Below are positions 24,476 to 36,572 of a stretch of DNA of 64,000 bases, in pieces. The stretch comes from Chiua virens (Eukaryota; Basidiomycota; Agaricomycetes; Boletales; Boletaceae): contig JAHNUO010000002.1 of assembly GCA_019787685.1 (NCBI GenBank), forward strand, positions 992,001-1,056,000, in the 5' to 3' direction. Numbering within the stretch: the first letter of the stretch is position 1; each line of letters opens with the position of its first letter. The notes under the pieces are model-generated. The model ran no database searches and was not told where the DNA came from. It saw only the letters and a list, made by a program, of their open reading frames with translations. The translations under genes and the position numbers were made by a program.

Positions 24476-27400
24476 TTATGATTGTGGTCGAAGTAACGGG
24501 CGCACCTGTAGTACTCGGATCAGCATTCTAAAGAAAGTAACAGGAACACCGACGGCGTACCAATTCGACAAAGATTGGCAATAGGGTTGGGATGTGTTTC
24601 AATTCAGGAGGCTGAGTTGCAGTACCTGCTTTCTTCCTCTGTTTGCGAGGACGTCGCGATGGCGGATGAGGATCACCGGAATCTTGCCCTGGAGAAGGAT
24701 TCAAACGTCCCGTCGAACGTCTCTGGGAAAAACTCGCGGAAGTAGATTCAGGAGGCCGCGGCGGAAGCGCCTTATTGAGGTGGACGGGAAGTGGTGGAAC
24801 TGGCGGAGCGTCCGCCACGGAGAGTTCGCGTTCGCGTAGCACTTTCATTGACTTGATGCTGCGGAGCGAAAAAGACCTCTGCCTCGGAGTTACCGACGAT
24901 GGCGCCACCGACTGCGACCGGGACAGTGCTGCCGTTTGAATGGGCTCAACCCTAGTGAGCTCTAGCGTCTCGGAGAGAGTTTGGTGCATCGACGTCGCGG
25001 GCTCTTCAACTTCGTCGCTATCTGTCTCGTGTTCGTCGGAGTCCTCGTCATTTGAGCTATCACCGTCACTTTCATCGTCCTCGTCCTCGTCGTCCTCGTC
25101 GCTATGCTCGTCCTCGTCGCTCTCCTCTGCGGCAAGTTCGTCGGCGTTTGCCCTTGCCAACTCACCAAAGTCGAACTCTCTGGCAATATCATTTATCAAA
25201 ACCTGTGTTGCCTCATCTTCTGCTTCCGCGTCCGCTTGCGCGCCATTCTGAGCATGTCTGAACCTTCTCCTAAGTTTTTCTTCATGAGAAATTTTGTTCA
25301 GGTAATGCCAGTGGATCACCTTGTCGACTTCCTCCATGATCCTTACCCTCTCTTCACCTCCCGCAGGGAGTAGCGTTTCGAGTGCAATCTTGTTTTCTTG
25401 TCCATCAAGGTTCGCCGCACCAATACCCTCGCGAATCGCAGTTAGAAAGCGCTCGATCCATTTCATGAGGCTGTCAAAGAGACCTTGGCCCTTGGAATGG
25501 ACTTTGTACACAAAAGAGTAGAAGGATTGCTCGTGCCGATTGACCAGGTCAATGAATGCCTGAACGGTAGAAGACGGGTCTGACTGCGAGACTAGGGAAG
25601 ATGCAATGAGATGGAATGTGCCACGACATTGAGGCCAACTCACGATCCTCTGTCTGTTCGACTGTGCGTATAAGATCATTGATAAAATTCTGCAGATCTC
25701 CAAGCGATTCTGCAATGCTCGCTGCTCTGTACACTTGAGCGAGCGGGGTGTAAAAGATGGTGATAATATCCTTGAGTAATTCTGCAGTGACGCCCTATGT
25801 GTCAAAATGAGCGAATAACAACAAGCAAAAACGATAATCTTACCTCAAAGATGAGCGCAATCAATTGTTCGCGATCCCTGAGCCTCGAGTATAGCTTGAT
25901 AAGGACCCCCAAGTCTTCAAACAACCATGCTTCTTCGTCACTGGGCCCCTCTTCACTATCGCTCTCATCTCTCTTACCCTTTCCCTCCCGTTTCCTTTCA
26001 GCCTTCCACGCCTCCCACTTCCTCCAGGCCCTGTCCACCCGCTCTGAAAGAGATCTAGACAAGACTGGATCCTTGCGTGCTAACAGCACAACCCTCAAGA
26101 GGTGGGTTCGTTCACGCCGCGCATATGCGGTGTACGTTTCCTGGACTTCACGAGGGGCGTAGACGAACAAGCGGACTTTTTCGCAGAGGGCGGGAGAGTC
26201 AATCTTGGCAGATACATGCTCAATGTAGGTGTTCACGGATTTCACCTCTTCATTAAGGGAGGAGGTGAACATACTACATGGTATTAACATGAAAACAATG
26301 GCAGCAGCGAGAAGAGCGTACCGTTGAAGGAGGCTACGACCTCCGAAGGGTTGGGCAAGAAAAATGTCGAGGACGCTCCGTACCATCGCCACTGGGTTAC
26401 TTATCTTGAGTGTTGCCTTGAGAAGGAAGTAAGGCATGAGTCCATGTATGCGTTTCAAACTCGCGAATGTTTCTGAAGAGTTATCAGAAGCGACGAAAGT
26501 CTGGAATATCGTTGAAGCCAGTCTTTAATGAGGAAATTAAGATCGAGGAGATGGTAAAAGAGAAGAGGGAGACCCACGAAATCCTCGCCCACTCCAAGAC
26601 TGCCTGATAATTGCCGGGCAATTGCCTGACGTTTGGAGTGACCTTGATGATCGAGAACACACGGGTAAGACCATCTATCCAGCTCTATATCAGTTGGAAA
26701 GAGAGGTGACCGTCGGGGAGACGTTACCTCTCCCGACGATCTCGCCCCTGACGGTCCGGACGGCTTCTCTGAGTTGATCGACCCTTGCACTGATCTCGTT
26801 CGCAAATTTCTTTTTTCCTTGTTCCCTCACGCGATCGGCCTCTTCTCTGCGTCGGACGTCCTCCTGTTCCTGCAGGGAAAGTGTAGTAGGTCCGCTAAAC
26901 AGGAATGAACGGAGAACCGGAGAAGAGGTAAAGGGAGGTGTTGTGAGCAGAGTATGGAGATAAGCGCGAAGAGTGAGGCGGTTCTTTTCCCTAGAGAGAC
27001 GGGAAGGGGGGAGTGCACCATTCGACTGGGCGGCATAAAAGTTTCCGGGAACAGGGGAGTCGCGTACAAGGGAGTCTATCGAAGGGTTCTCTGACGAGTA
27101 TGGAACGTCCGTCGGAGTGGGGGAGGAAGGGATGGTGACACCGACCGATGTGCGGTCCTTTTGAGGTGGGGATGGCACGATAGAGTCGGGATAGGCTTTA
27201 CGGAGCTGAAAGGTGTGAGGGCGAATATGAAGCGGGAACTAGTGGACTGACCTCGTCTGCCAGGGTCCTGAAATCGCCGTAGCGGCGGGAGACACAGACA
27301 TGATTGTCGGGGGAGAGAGTAGTGCGGATAATGAACTCCTAAAGAGGGCTCGAATGTTGGCAAGGAGGAGAAAAGGGGGCATACCTCATGGACGCGGGAC

Positions 27401-27970
27401 CTGACACGGCCTCTGTCGGTTACCGCACGGACGGTGACGATATTGACGTGAAAGTGACCTGTACCTGTATTGGTGCTGCGCTTGGCGAGACGCTTATTGA
27501 CGGCACGCTCGAGGGACTGGAGGTCGGCCTGGGAGAGGCGGAGGATGTCCTCTGGCTCGAGGAGCTTGAGGGCGGAGGTGAGGAACATGGCGAGATTGCG
27601 CTCGACCTTTGTGATAAGCTTGCGAGGGACGGGATCGGGGGAATCGGAGTCGTCGAGGAGTGCGGATGAGGAGAGATTTCGGGCGAGGACACTGTCGACA
27701 AAGGGCTGGAGCTTATCGGAGTAAAAGTCATCGGGTGCGGCAGCCATGAAGGGGAAGGAGAGGACATATTGGCGGAAGATGTACTTTGAGAAAGGGGAGA
27801 TCGAGGTTTGGGAGGTGAGATTTGGGTGGTGCAAAGGGGCGACCGAGGTAGGCGAGGGTAGAGGCGTTGTCTGCGGAGAGATGAGCGAGTTCTGTGCGGA
27901 GTTGGAGAGAGATAAGAGACTTTTTGAGGTAATGAGCACGGAGAGGGGAGAGCTCGAGAGGAGGAGACAT
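24476..27970 (-). CDS. PX and DUF3818 domain lipid-related protein (LEC1/YPR097W-like)
   Basis: Domain order follows yeast Lec1, linked to lipid and ergosterol distribution. The N-terminal PX-associated helical domain (SPPLELSPLRAHYLKKSLIS, YLGRPFAPPKSHLPNLDLPF) begins at the ATG near 27970. A PX domain follows (VTDRGRVRSRVHEEFIIRTT, HVCVSRRYGDFRTLADELRK), spread over several short exons. After a linker comes the DUF3818 region (LKRIHGLMPYFLLKATLKIS, MVRSVLDIFLAQPFGGRSLL, FVYAPREVQETYTAYA, LGVLIKLYSRLRDREQLIAL, AFIDLVNRHEQSFYSFVYKV, GLFDSLMKWIERFL). A long acidic segment (genomic about 25000-25130) and a basic-proline tail follow. A last intron with donor GAATTG|GTACGCC ends the protein in VRPLLRPQS, stop at 24476-24478. 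Membrane phosphoinositide binding is expected from the PX fold. Confidence 0.85.
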
Positions 27971-27998
27971 GAGAGTGATGTAGATTACGTGATGCATA

Positions 27999-28497
27999 CT
28001 ATTGGTTAGGAGTGTACACTTTATGTCCCTTGTATGTTCTCCTGTTGGGCTCGTCGAGCAGCTTCTTCAGCTTGCCCGCGACCTCCTTCACTCCTTGTCG
28101 ACACTCCTCCATCCCACGCCAGGTCGCTGCGACACTCCAACACTCAGAGCAGGCCTTCGAGGCCTCGTTGACCGTGTCGAGTTCCAGCTCGCCCCGGTGG
28201 TGGAGGGCGACAATGAGGTCGACCAGTCGGTTGATCCCCGTCTGCCAGCTCGCGATCCCACCCTCCTGGTTGGTGGACGCGTCTGTGACGAGGTACGACG
28301 ACGCAAGACCGATGACACGTCGCAGCACCCCCTGGTCGATTGCGCCAGAGTCACGGGTCATCTTAGCGAGTACATCGAGTACGAACTGTCCGTAATCGGT
28401 CGGATGATTCTGACTCTATAGCGGGTGTGAGTGTGCGCGTACAACGAGGGCGATATGTAACACGTTCCTGCATCTGCAGCTGCATCGGCGGAAACAT
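27999..28497 (-). CDS. Small protein of unknown function
   Basis: Two exons give about 140 residues. The first begins MFPPMQLQMQER (ATG at 28497). The splice at CGT|GTTACATATC ... CTATAG joins in phase to SQNHPTDYGQFVLDVLAKMT. The rest is a helical, soluble region (GVLRRVIGLASSYLVTDAST, WQTGINRLVDLIVALHHRGE, ASKACSECWSVAATW) ending NRRTYKGHKVYTPNQ. Phase-consistent splicing and even amino-acid composition support a real gene. An upstream ATG (MDPSAFLLNRRHVSA) in another frame is less likely. I do not recognise a family. The gene is divergent from CCDC47, with about 150 bases between starts. Confidence 0.6.
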
Positions 28498-28646
28498 GGC
28501 GCCTGTTTAAAAGAAACGCGGATGGGTCCATGCTGATGATGATGATGAAAGGAGTGGACTTGCCTTTGACTGAATGAATCGAGTTGTTTGATGGTGGTTG
28601 TCGACGTACAACTAGTTGCTTATTTCGATCTCCCACAACTTGCCGC

Positions 28647-29977
28647 ATGATCATGTCTCTTCTCGCCTTCTTCACTCCTCCTCCTCCCTTAATCCCAGAT
28701 GACTACGATGGTATCAATTCCGCTGGCGTTTTCTCGTATTCAGACCCGCTCGTTCGTCCTTTTCCTTCCATTTTGCACACACTCTCATTTCCCTCCAGTT
28801 TTCGTGACACAGGCTTGTCTTCTCCTCGGCGTGTTCATCTACTTTGCTCTCGCTCTCTATGGCAAGTATCGCAACAAGCGCACCGCCGACGCCCTCTACA
28901 ACGCCCTCTCTCCTCTCCTCGACCGCAACTTTTCCGCCCCCGCCTCCTCCTCCGGCCTCATTTCAGATGGTCCAACCGACTTTTTCGTCTTTTCGACCGG
29001 CAGACGCGCCCTCGCCTCCCTCCACACCGTTCTGACCCTCGTACCCCGCCAGGACCCCCTTCAGCTCCTTTCCCAGCTCCTGTGGAAATTCTATGATCTT
29101 CGCTACCAACCTCGTGATCGTCTGACTCTCGACTTCCTCCTTGATGCCAACGCCGCCGCCGCCCTCCCCGACTTTGCATGGGCAGTCGTCCACAAATCCG
29201 AACTCACCACTATCAAGGAAAACCGCTGGGACCTCGTCCGTCCTTTTCCTTTTTGTCCCTCGTTCATCCACTGACCCTTTACAGACATTCACACGCACCA
29301 CCGAACATCCCTCCCTCCCTCCTGCCTTGTCCGTCATGTCCGAGTTTGCAGATGTCTCCGAGGCGCTCTTCAAACTGAACGTCAGCCCCTCCGTCACGCT
29401 TTCTGCCCTCCTCGCGACTCCGTCTTTCACGTCCTACCTCCGCTCCCTCTCGGTGACCGACCAACCCCACGAAAGGCCCCCAACAGTGGCCTCGTATGTC
29501 ACCCAGAAACAAACCGCCTAAGCGCGTCCTCCTCGAGATCAACCTTCCCGATTCCAAGCACGCACAAGACATACTCCCCCTCGTCGACGCCATCTTTGCT
29601 CTCGTCGATCTGTTTGCTGCCGGAAAGGTCGTCTTGCGTCCCGAGACAAAGGCAAAGATCAGAAAGGTGAGAGACGACGTGGAAAAGGAAATCAAGGAGG
29701 ATGAGACTAGGGAAAAGAGGGAAGAGGTTTGTTCTCCCTGTTCAACGAATTGTCCACCTTCCTTACCCTGCTCTAGGCTGCAGAGGATAAAAAGGCCGCT
29801 AAACGCAAGGCCGAGCAGGATAAGATCGCCAAGCTAAGCCCCGCCGAGCAGAAAAAGGTCGCGTTTCTTTGCTCTTGGGTTTACTATGCTATCTCACACT
29901 TTAACCTCCAGCTTCTTGAGCGCAATCACAAGCGCGCTGTCAAAAAGTCTCAGGGCAAGGTCGTCCGCAAAGCATAG
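28647..29977 (+). CDS. CCDC47-like ER membrane protein (DUF1682)
   Basis: Homologue of CCDC47, a calcium-binding ER protein and part of the PAT intramembrane chaperone for multipass protein insertion. Start MIMSLLAFFTPPPPLIPDDY (28647, or 28653). A 62-base intron after SYSDPL joins phase 0 to ACLLLGVFIYFALALYGKYR, the single transmembrane helix, followed by KNKR-like basic residues. The luminal/cytosolic DUF1682 body has NALSPLLDRNFSAP, DFFVFSTGRRALASLHTVLT, DLRYQPRDRLTLDFLLDANA, FAWAVVHKSELTTIKENRWD, and FADVSEALFKLNVSPS. The tail is a long charged coiled coil (KAKIRKVRDDVEKEIKED ... EAAEDKKAAKRKAEQDK ... LLERNHKRAVKKSQGKVV). Further introns lie near 29235-29284, 29495-29503 (to be checked), 29727-29776 and 29859-29911. 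Confidence 0.87.
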
Positions 29978-30126
29978 TTTTTCTTGTCGTGGCTCTTACC
30001 TTTGGAACAAAAGCTCAGTTACATACTAGTCTCAGACTCTCAATTATGATAGACTTGCGTTGGTTTGAACTCCTGATTCATGTGTGACATCAAACATGCG
30101 TGTATCCGAGCCTAGTAGGATACAGA

Positions 30127-31523
30127 TCAAGATCCACCAGTCGTCACAGCACGACCATCTCCCACAACTTCACCTGGCGAGGGTTCCCTCGTATCTGGCA
30201 CACTCGGCGCACTTGGGTCCGTCTCACCTTTTACGATCCCTAATCTTGCTCCCCAGCTCATAAACACCCGCAATAACCACATTGGACCCATGGCCTCACT
30301 CTCTCCCTCTTCCATGCCATCTCCCAGCACACTCTTCTTGTCGACCCAGGATTCTCGCTCGCTCTCTGTCTCCTCTTCCCCTTCCGAGCGTTCTCCATCT
30401 GCAAGAATCGCCCTCTCTTCTTCCGCCTCCGATTCCGTCCGTCCCGAAGCATCTACGAGACGCTCTGTTCCATCAAGCCTCCACTGAGACGTCCACCGCC
30501 GTCGCCCCTTACCCCGACCCATCTGTCGTCCCCTCGGACCCACCTCATTCCTAGCCGTGCCGGGTCCAGGTCCACCAACACCCAAAACGTTCTCCCGCCC
30601 AAACACGACGCTCCGCAACTCCCATACCTTCTTCCTCACCTCTCTTGTTGAAGCCCACATGTCATCTACCCTGAGTTGTGCCGCTTCGTATTGCAGGGCT
30701 GGCACAGGCGGTGGTATTGGAAGCCTTTGGAGCGCAACCGCAGCGGACATAAGGCCTGGGGAAGTGTGGGTTTGGATTGCGGCCTGCGAGGATGCGGCCA
30801 AGGTGGGCAAGACCGTACCAGGGCTGCTCGGGTCAGTAGGATTGTGGGAGGTAAGTCCATCCATGATAGGTTTGTGTGCCGTGTGTGCGTTGCGAAGCGC
30901 ACTCGAGGTTTGGGCAAGGGTCGTCGTAAGATACTTGTTCGCGACGTCACATTTTGGTATCGAAAAGAATGAAGACCAGGGTACGGACCTGCAGACACTT
31001 GACAGTCCCTTCTAGATGCGCCTCTCGCCGCTGCATCGCAAGAAGTTGTCCACACAATTCAACATCTATGCGCATCCAGTCCGTACGCAGTACACGTACG
31101 TGTGGCACGGATGAAGGGTCGTGGAACGTATGTCTTTTGCCGGTCGGCAGATCATATTTTAGCGGTCAACCCAGTAAGCGCAGCTAAGGAGACACACCGT
31201 CTGGTCCGATGCAGGCCCGCTCTGCTCCCCTTGTGCGCATTATCTTCTGGAACCCGTGCTTTCCACCATGCCTCTCCGCGCCCCTCTACGACACGTTCCC
31301 ATTCGTTCCAAGTCGAAAGCTTTGGTCCCTTGTTACCTATCCCACTGTGCCTTCGCGATCCCAGAGAGTCACTGACTCGTTGCTCGTTCTCGGTGGAAAC
31401 GAGGTTGGCAGAACTAACATCCGGAGAGGTACCGATGAGGAAAGGATTGTGCACTCGTGAAACGGCTAGAAAGGAAAGGATCCACGTCTGGTAAATCGAC
31501 AATCGTTGTGAAAGGCTATCCAT
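30127..31523 (-). CDS. Unrecognised protein with coiled-coil segments
   Basis: A multi-exon gene is suggested by in-phase segments. The start is probably MDSLSQRLSIYQTWILSFLA at 31523, followed by STWNEWERVVEGRGEAWWKA. Next comes a short exon DWMRIDVELCGQLLAMQRRE near 31010-31090, then a C-terminal exon with SHNPTDPSSPGTVLPTLAAS, VDDMWASTREVRKKVWELRS (predicted helix), a basic GRQMGRGKGRRRW patch and an acidic tail (ESEAEEERAILADGERSEGE). It ends near a moderately hydrophobic GPMWLLRVFMSWGARLGIV segment. Stop at 30127-30129. Exon boundaries between 30870 and 31160 are uncertain. No family recognised. Its start is only 36 bases downstream of the STB6-like stop codon. Confidence 0.5.
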
Positions 31524-31559
31524 CAAACAACGTACACGCGGGTGACACCTGTCCACTAC

Positions 31560-34329
31560 TCAACAGTTCGTCATCGTCTCCATTATCACTGCGTATGAGT
31601 CATTAGAACGGTTCGGAAACATGGCGATTCAACATACTGTGATAAAACGAGAGTAGGAATTCCCAGACCCCGGAGTTCTGCAGCTTGATACACGTGCCCT
31701 GAAGATGATGACTGCGTGGATAGCGGAATGGGAACGGAAGACCTTCGCCCCCCGGGTTTAACGGGAGACGGAGACGGATGGTCAGCCAATCTCCTGGGAC
31801 GGTTAATCCTGTGTATATCAAGACGTCAAGACAACGTTCGAATCAAATCCTAAGACTTACCCAGCCCACAGCTCTAGTCGTTTCTGCACCTTTCCCGACC
31901 ACGCCCCTCCAAAAGCCAATTCGTCGTCGTACAGGTTTTTCGTCACGGGATCGTCCAAATCACTTGATGTAAGTCTATCTTTGTCTTTCTCCCAGTTCTT
32001 GTCACTCTCCTTCTCGCGTTCCACTCCTCGATAGACTGGCACCCTACCTTCCGCACGCTCCCGCATTCTTGCGAGGACCTCGAGTTTGCCAGTCCACAGC
32101 GCTTTCAAGCTACCCCCAACCCGTTCCTTGTCGTCCATGCGTTCTTTAGAGCTTTCCCCGTCCTTGCACGACTTCTCCTTGTCACGTTCCTTGTCTATAT
32201 CCTTCTCCTTTTCGCGTTCCCTGTCGCGGCTCCGTGGCTCGCGACCACTGACGATCTCGCGAACGAACGTACCCAGGTCAGCGGTTGGCGCAACGACAGA
32301 CCCAGGCCCACTTCCCGACCCACCCGCACCAACTCGGCCTACCAGTCCCATGACGCGACCTCCAAGCCAGTTCCTCTCGTCGTCCGTCGCCTCAGAATCG
32401 GACGTTAAATCCAGTTTCGACAGGATAGCACGATGAACCTTGCGAGAATCTGAATGTCGGAGTTTGGTATCATGTTGAGAGAGTAATGACTTGTGCAAGG
32501 CAAGCGTGAGGTAGGTAATAGATGTAGGTGCCGTTGTGGTAGCAGGGTTGAGGGTGTTGTTCGAAAGATGCGTCATGAAGGGGTTGCTCATCGAGGGGGA
32601 ATTCATCGCTGAAGTGATTGCAGTGAAGGGCTGGGGTATGACAGGTGACGTGCCCGCCGATGTGTTCCCGCTTCCAGGGGTAGTGGTGGAGTTTGCGCTC
32701 CCCGATTGGACGGAGGAAGTTAAAACGGGAAGCGTCTGCGTGCTATTATTACTCGCCACGTTCTGGGAGTGTACCCACGATGATAACACATATAGGAATT
32801 CGTGTGCATGAAGGAAGGGGTCCTTGGTGATGGCCGGTCCCCAAGTCGCAAGCTTGTTGCGCGTCGAAAGCACAAACGATAAAAGTGCGGTGACCACATT
32901 GGGATCTGCGATGCGTTCTGTCGACTGGGTCCGTTTGTGTTCGCACGATACACACTAAGCCTATGAGGTAGGAACTCACCTCTGAACTAATCAAGTTATC
33001 GCCGATCTCGGCCACCCATCTACGTAACCCGTCGACGGTGACATCACATAATAATCCATCAAAGGCTGCTGCCGGGGTGTACTGAGGCGGCAGGGGGAAC
33101 ATGCCGCAAATCGCAAGTGCTGCCTGAAGGAGTTTGACCAATTCAAGCACATAGCTCGTAAAGTGTGGATGCCGCGAAGGCCCCTGCATAACAGCAGCAG
33201 ACTGCGACACATTTGGATGGATGAGGCCGACAGCATTCATAGGGTGAGATGAGGAAGAAGGGAGTGTTGATGCTTCCGGAACGGCAGGCGAAAGCGTGGT
33301 CATTGGTTGGGAATACGTTCGTGTGTGGGTGCGAGAGTGCGATTTCGATCGAAAGGCACCAGCAGGTGGCGGTCCATCAGACAAAAAATACGTTGATTTG
33401 AAACGATCCTTCGTTGTATCGCTGCACAGAAGCTTTGGCCCAGCATGCTCACAAAGTAAGGACACACGGGTACCTTGGTTCTTCAAGGGTGACTGCACTC
33501 CGGCCGCTACATCCCATGCGAAGTAGATTGATATTTGAATAGAGCCGTTCTTGTGCAGCAAGGAAATCACCATCAGGAATGTGCACGATTGTGTAGTCCG
33601 AGCGGAAGTGAGCGAGGGAAGTCACCATGAGTGTACCCTGTGGTGTCTTTCCACGCATGAGAACGCGCACTACGGAAGAGCACATGTAAATGCTCACCTC
33701 TCTTGGCCTGGCACCATTCTGTTTGCGAAGATGTTGTACAGCCGCCTTGAACTCGAGCTCGGCCTCCACAGATGTTATGCTTGAGACAGGACTGAGCGCG
33801 GTGACAACGATCTGGTGCAAGCGTCCGTCAAGCACAAGGTGAACTGCGGCCGTACTGGGACGTGCCTTGTGGGATGGATCGCCCGTGTATACTGTCAGCA
33901 CGGTCACGGGTCGAGTACGCTCTACAATCCTGAGGGACGAGGTGGACGACTCGTCTTGCACACGAGTGTATGCACTCACCACTTCTCAACAGCATACACC
34001 TGGTAACCTACAAGTTCTATTCGCTCCACGACGATTTCGAGCCTATACTTTGGCCCAATCCAACGTTCACCGTCTGTGACTTGTGCCTGTTCTGCATTCC
34101 ATATCGCGGGCAAAGGTGCAAGGCCGGACCTGTCCACGGAGGCAGTTGTCGAGCCAGAGCGGGAACGGACACCTGATAATCGACCGGTGTTAGATTTCGC
34201 GCGGGGTGAGCGCGTGGGTGGGAGTGAAGGTGGAAAAGAAGGGGAGGGGGCTATGTACGATGTCGGTGATCGAACTGTCGGCATTAGCAGACGCAATGAA
34301 GAGCCATGACCGATACTCGGCCTCGACAT
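31560..34329 (-). CDS. STB6-like protein (SIN3-binding family)
   Basis: Homologue of yeast Stb2/Stb6, proteins found as Sin3 partners. Start MSRPSIGHGSSLRLLMPTVR at 34329. The conserved N-terminal domain reads RLEIVVERIELVGYQVYAVE, ERTRPVTVLTVYTGDPSHKA, FKAAVQHLRKQNGARPRETP, GTLMVTSLAHFRSDYTIVHI, PDGDFLAAQERLYSNINLLR and MGCSGRSAVTLEEPSDTTKD. The second half includes ELVKLLQAALAICGMFPLPP, FDGLLCDVTVDGLRRWVAEI, a serine/threonine-rich stretch and a charged REREKEKDIDKERDKEK run. A strong donor GTAAGTCTTAGG at about 31860 continues the gene into LTVPGDWLTIRLRLPLNPGG and WEFLLSFYH. A final 49-base intron (branch CTAATGAC) leads to the stop at 31560-31562. Probably a nuclear corepressor-associated protein by homology only. 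Confidence 0.82.
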
Positions 34330-34531
34330 CGCGGCAGACAAAACCCAGGTCAGATGTGACAATGTCGACGCTGTGACAGGTCGTGACGAATGATGTGTGA
34401 CTCAATCAGACTTAAATGCAAATACAAAAAAAAGTGATGCTGATGTGATATGCAATGCCAGGAATGGAAATAGAGTTAACAAATGAGTTGATGACAGACT
34501 AATGTGAGTCCGCAGAAAGCAGGATACATGG

Positions 34532-36342
34532 TCATAGCACAGTACAGCCACTCGTAAACCACCTAAGGTACGTCAATGGCATTCACTGGGAAACAAAGCA
34601 AGAGAACTAACCAGTTGCTATTCAGCTGCTCGATCCAGCCCACTACCATCCTCAACCTCAGACGCGCACTTTTCACGGGCAACAGCTTTGCTTTCTCGTG
34701 TTCATCTATGGGGAGAACCATTCCCATCCAGAATGAAAACGCAGCAGGATCAGTATCGGGAGGCTGTGGTCCATAAGTGTAGTGTAGTCGTTGGACCACC
34801 CAAGGCGCGGTCCCCGCACGGAGCTGACTCAAGAATGCGTGACAGGTTTCCATCAGCACTGCTGTAGACAGAAATTGGTGAGAGATTCTGGGTGAATTTG
34901 AATCACGGACGGGCGACGGTGGAAATGAAACGCGAGGCACTATCCGTGTCAGTAACGTTGGCGAGGGAGGTCGAATATCGACGGGTGCAGCATCGGAAGT
35001 TGAAGTTACGCCCTCATCATCTTGGGCTGCCCATCCTGCGAGATCATCGTCGTAGTCGTCGATTCTCTCTACTCTGCCGATCGTATAACCGTCATGTGAA
35101 CCTTGTTCCAGTATTCGGAAACGATGTGTTCCCCAGGTCTCAACCATACTACGGCCGTCTGCGCACATCTGAACGCTCTTGATTTCGAGCATGGTGCCAA
35201 ACTCTGAGCCTGCGCCGGGACCATGACCGGCAATGGGAGCGGCGCGAGGAGGCACGATCATTCCAAAAGTGGGGGAGGGCTTCGTGAGGCAACGACGAAG
35301 CATTAAGCGGTAGCGGGGCTCGAAAAAGTGGAGGAGGGTTGGCATTCCAGGAAAAGAGAGTTGGCAAACAAAAATGGGGGTGTCCAGGCGAGCATCGCGT
35401 TGATCACGCTCCATTGCCTCCCTGCGAGTGGAATAAGCATCAGGAAATGCCCTAAGGACTGAGGGATGACAGTGAACAATGATGCAACAGCGATGTGAAA
35501 AGGAGCTCACGGAGGGAAAGAACGACCTTGTTGTGGGGATGCTCCTGAAAGTAAGCGAAACTAGGCAATTCTCGACGACAAAGAGGACAGAACATGCTGT
35601 GATCGAGGGAACGTTGGAGACATTGGGAACAAAAAATCTACAAGGGGGTGAGATCCGGGGAGAAAGAAGGGACGGGAAGACGCACATGCTGGCAGGGGGT
35701 AGTAACTGGCTGGTAGAGCAACATGAAGCAGATTTCACAGGTGAGTTCGGTGAAGAGGGCTTTCTCGAAGTGGTGGAGGGGGGACGTGACTGAATCTGGG
35801 TCGTCGCGGTGCGGGTCAGGATCGGGGAGGGAGTGGTCCTCGGGATCAGAGTCGTCATCAGAATTGCCGAACGGGTCGGAGGAAGGAACGGATGGTTCAG
35901 CGCGGAGGAGATTGATGATATTATTTACCCTGACATCGAGAGCGGGATTAGAGACGTCCGAGGGAAGGTCCTGAGTAGCAAGGGGTGCGGGGAAGAATGC
36001 GACGCGGGATGAGGGGGGTATGTTTGGGGTGAAGGACTGGTTCTGGGACGAGCAGGTGGGAATGGGACAGTGGGTGGAATGGACATGGGTGGCGCAGATG
36101 GTGTGTCCACAGCGGAGAGTGGTGGGGGTGGCAAGGACGGATGCGGGGGGACAGAGGGGACAGTGAAAGACTGGGAGGAGGTCGCGGGGAGAAGGGAACA
36201 TGGGGGAGAGTGAAGTGCGAGAGAGTGAATGAGGGGTATTAGTAGGATATGGATGCGATGGCGGGGATGAATCAGACACGCGCGCAGACAGCGAACGGGC
36301 GAGCACACGAACACGCACGCACGACGTCGGCGGGGGATCCAT
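34532..36342 (-). CDS. LON substrate-binding domain and RING-finger protein (LONRF type)
   Basis: Predicted E3 ubiquitin ligase. Two zinc modules are visible. The first is FHCPLCPPASVLATPTTLRC followed by GHTICATHVHSTHCPIPTC. The second is a C3HC4 RING, CEICFMLLYQPVTTPCQH, joined over an intron to TFCSQCLQRSL and MFCPLCRRELPSF. The C-terminal half is the LON N-terminal domain: TPIFVCQLSFPGMPTLLHFF, EPRYRLMLRRCLTKPSPTFG, FGTMLEIKSVQMCADGRSMV, ETWGTHRFRILEQGSHDGYT, and AKLLPVKSARLRLRMVVGWI. An intron with donor AACTG|GTTAGTTC adds the tail WWFTSGCTVL, stop at 34532-34534. The start may be 36342 or the in-frame ATG at 36201 (MFPSPRDLLPVFHCP). No protease or AAA domain is present, so this is not Lon protease itself. 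Confidence 0.88.
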
Positions 36343-36572
36343 CTCAACGTCACAAACAACGAGCAGCCCATCTCGATCTGTTCCCCCGATCGAACTAACC
36401 CATCACGTGTCATATTCATTTCAAAAAAAACCATACACGAGCCGTGACATATCTACGACTCAGTACATATACTCCATTATCTTACAGATTCGACACATTC
36501 GTGATCGGCCATGAGCTATTTATTGGCATCATTGGCATCAGCATCGGCCTTCGCTACCAATCATGAGACTCA

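Noticed and set aside
24940..25261. Serine-rich ORFs on the plus strand
   Set aside because: They are the reverse complement of the acidic GAC/GAG tract of the LEC1-like gene.
31586..31789. ORF starting MADHPSPSPVKPGGRR as the 5' exon of the unknown gene at 30.1 kb
   Set aside because: The overlapping frame continues the STB6-like protein from a strong GTAAGT donor into LTVPGDWLTIRLRLPLNPGG, so this ORF is a shadow.
34563..36342. ATP-dependent Lon protease
   Set aside because: Only the N-terminal LON substrate domain is present, joined to RING fingers; there is no AAA or peptidase domain.
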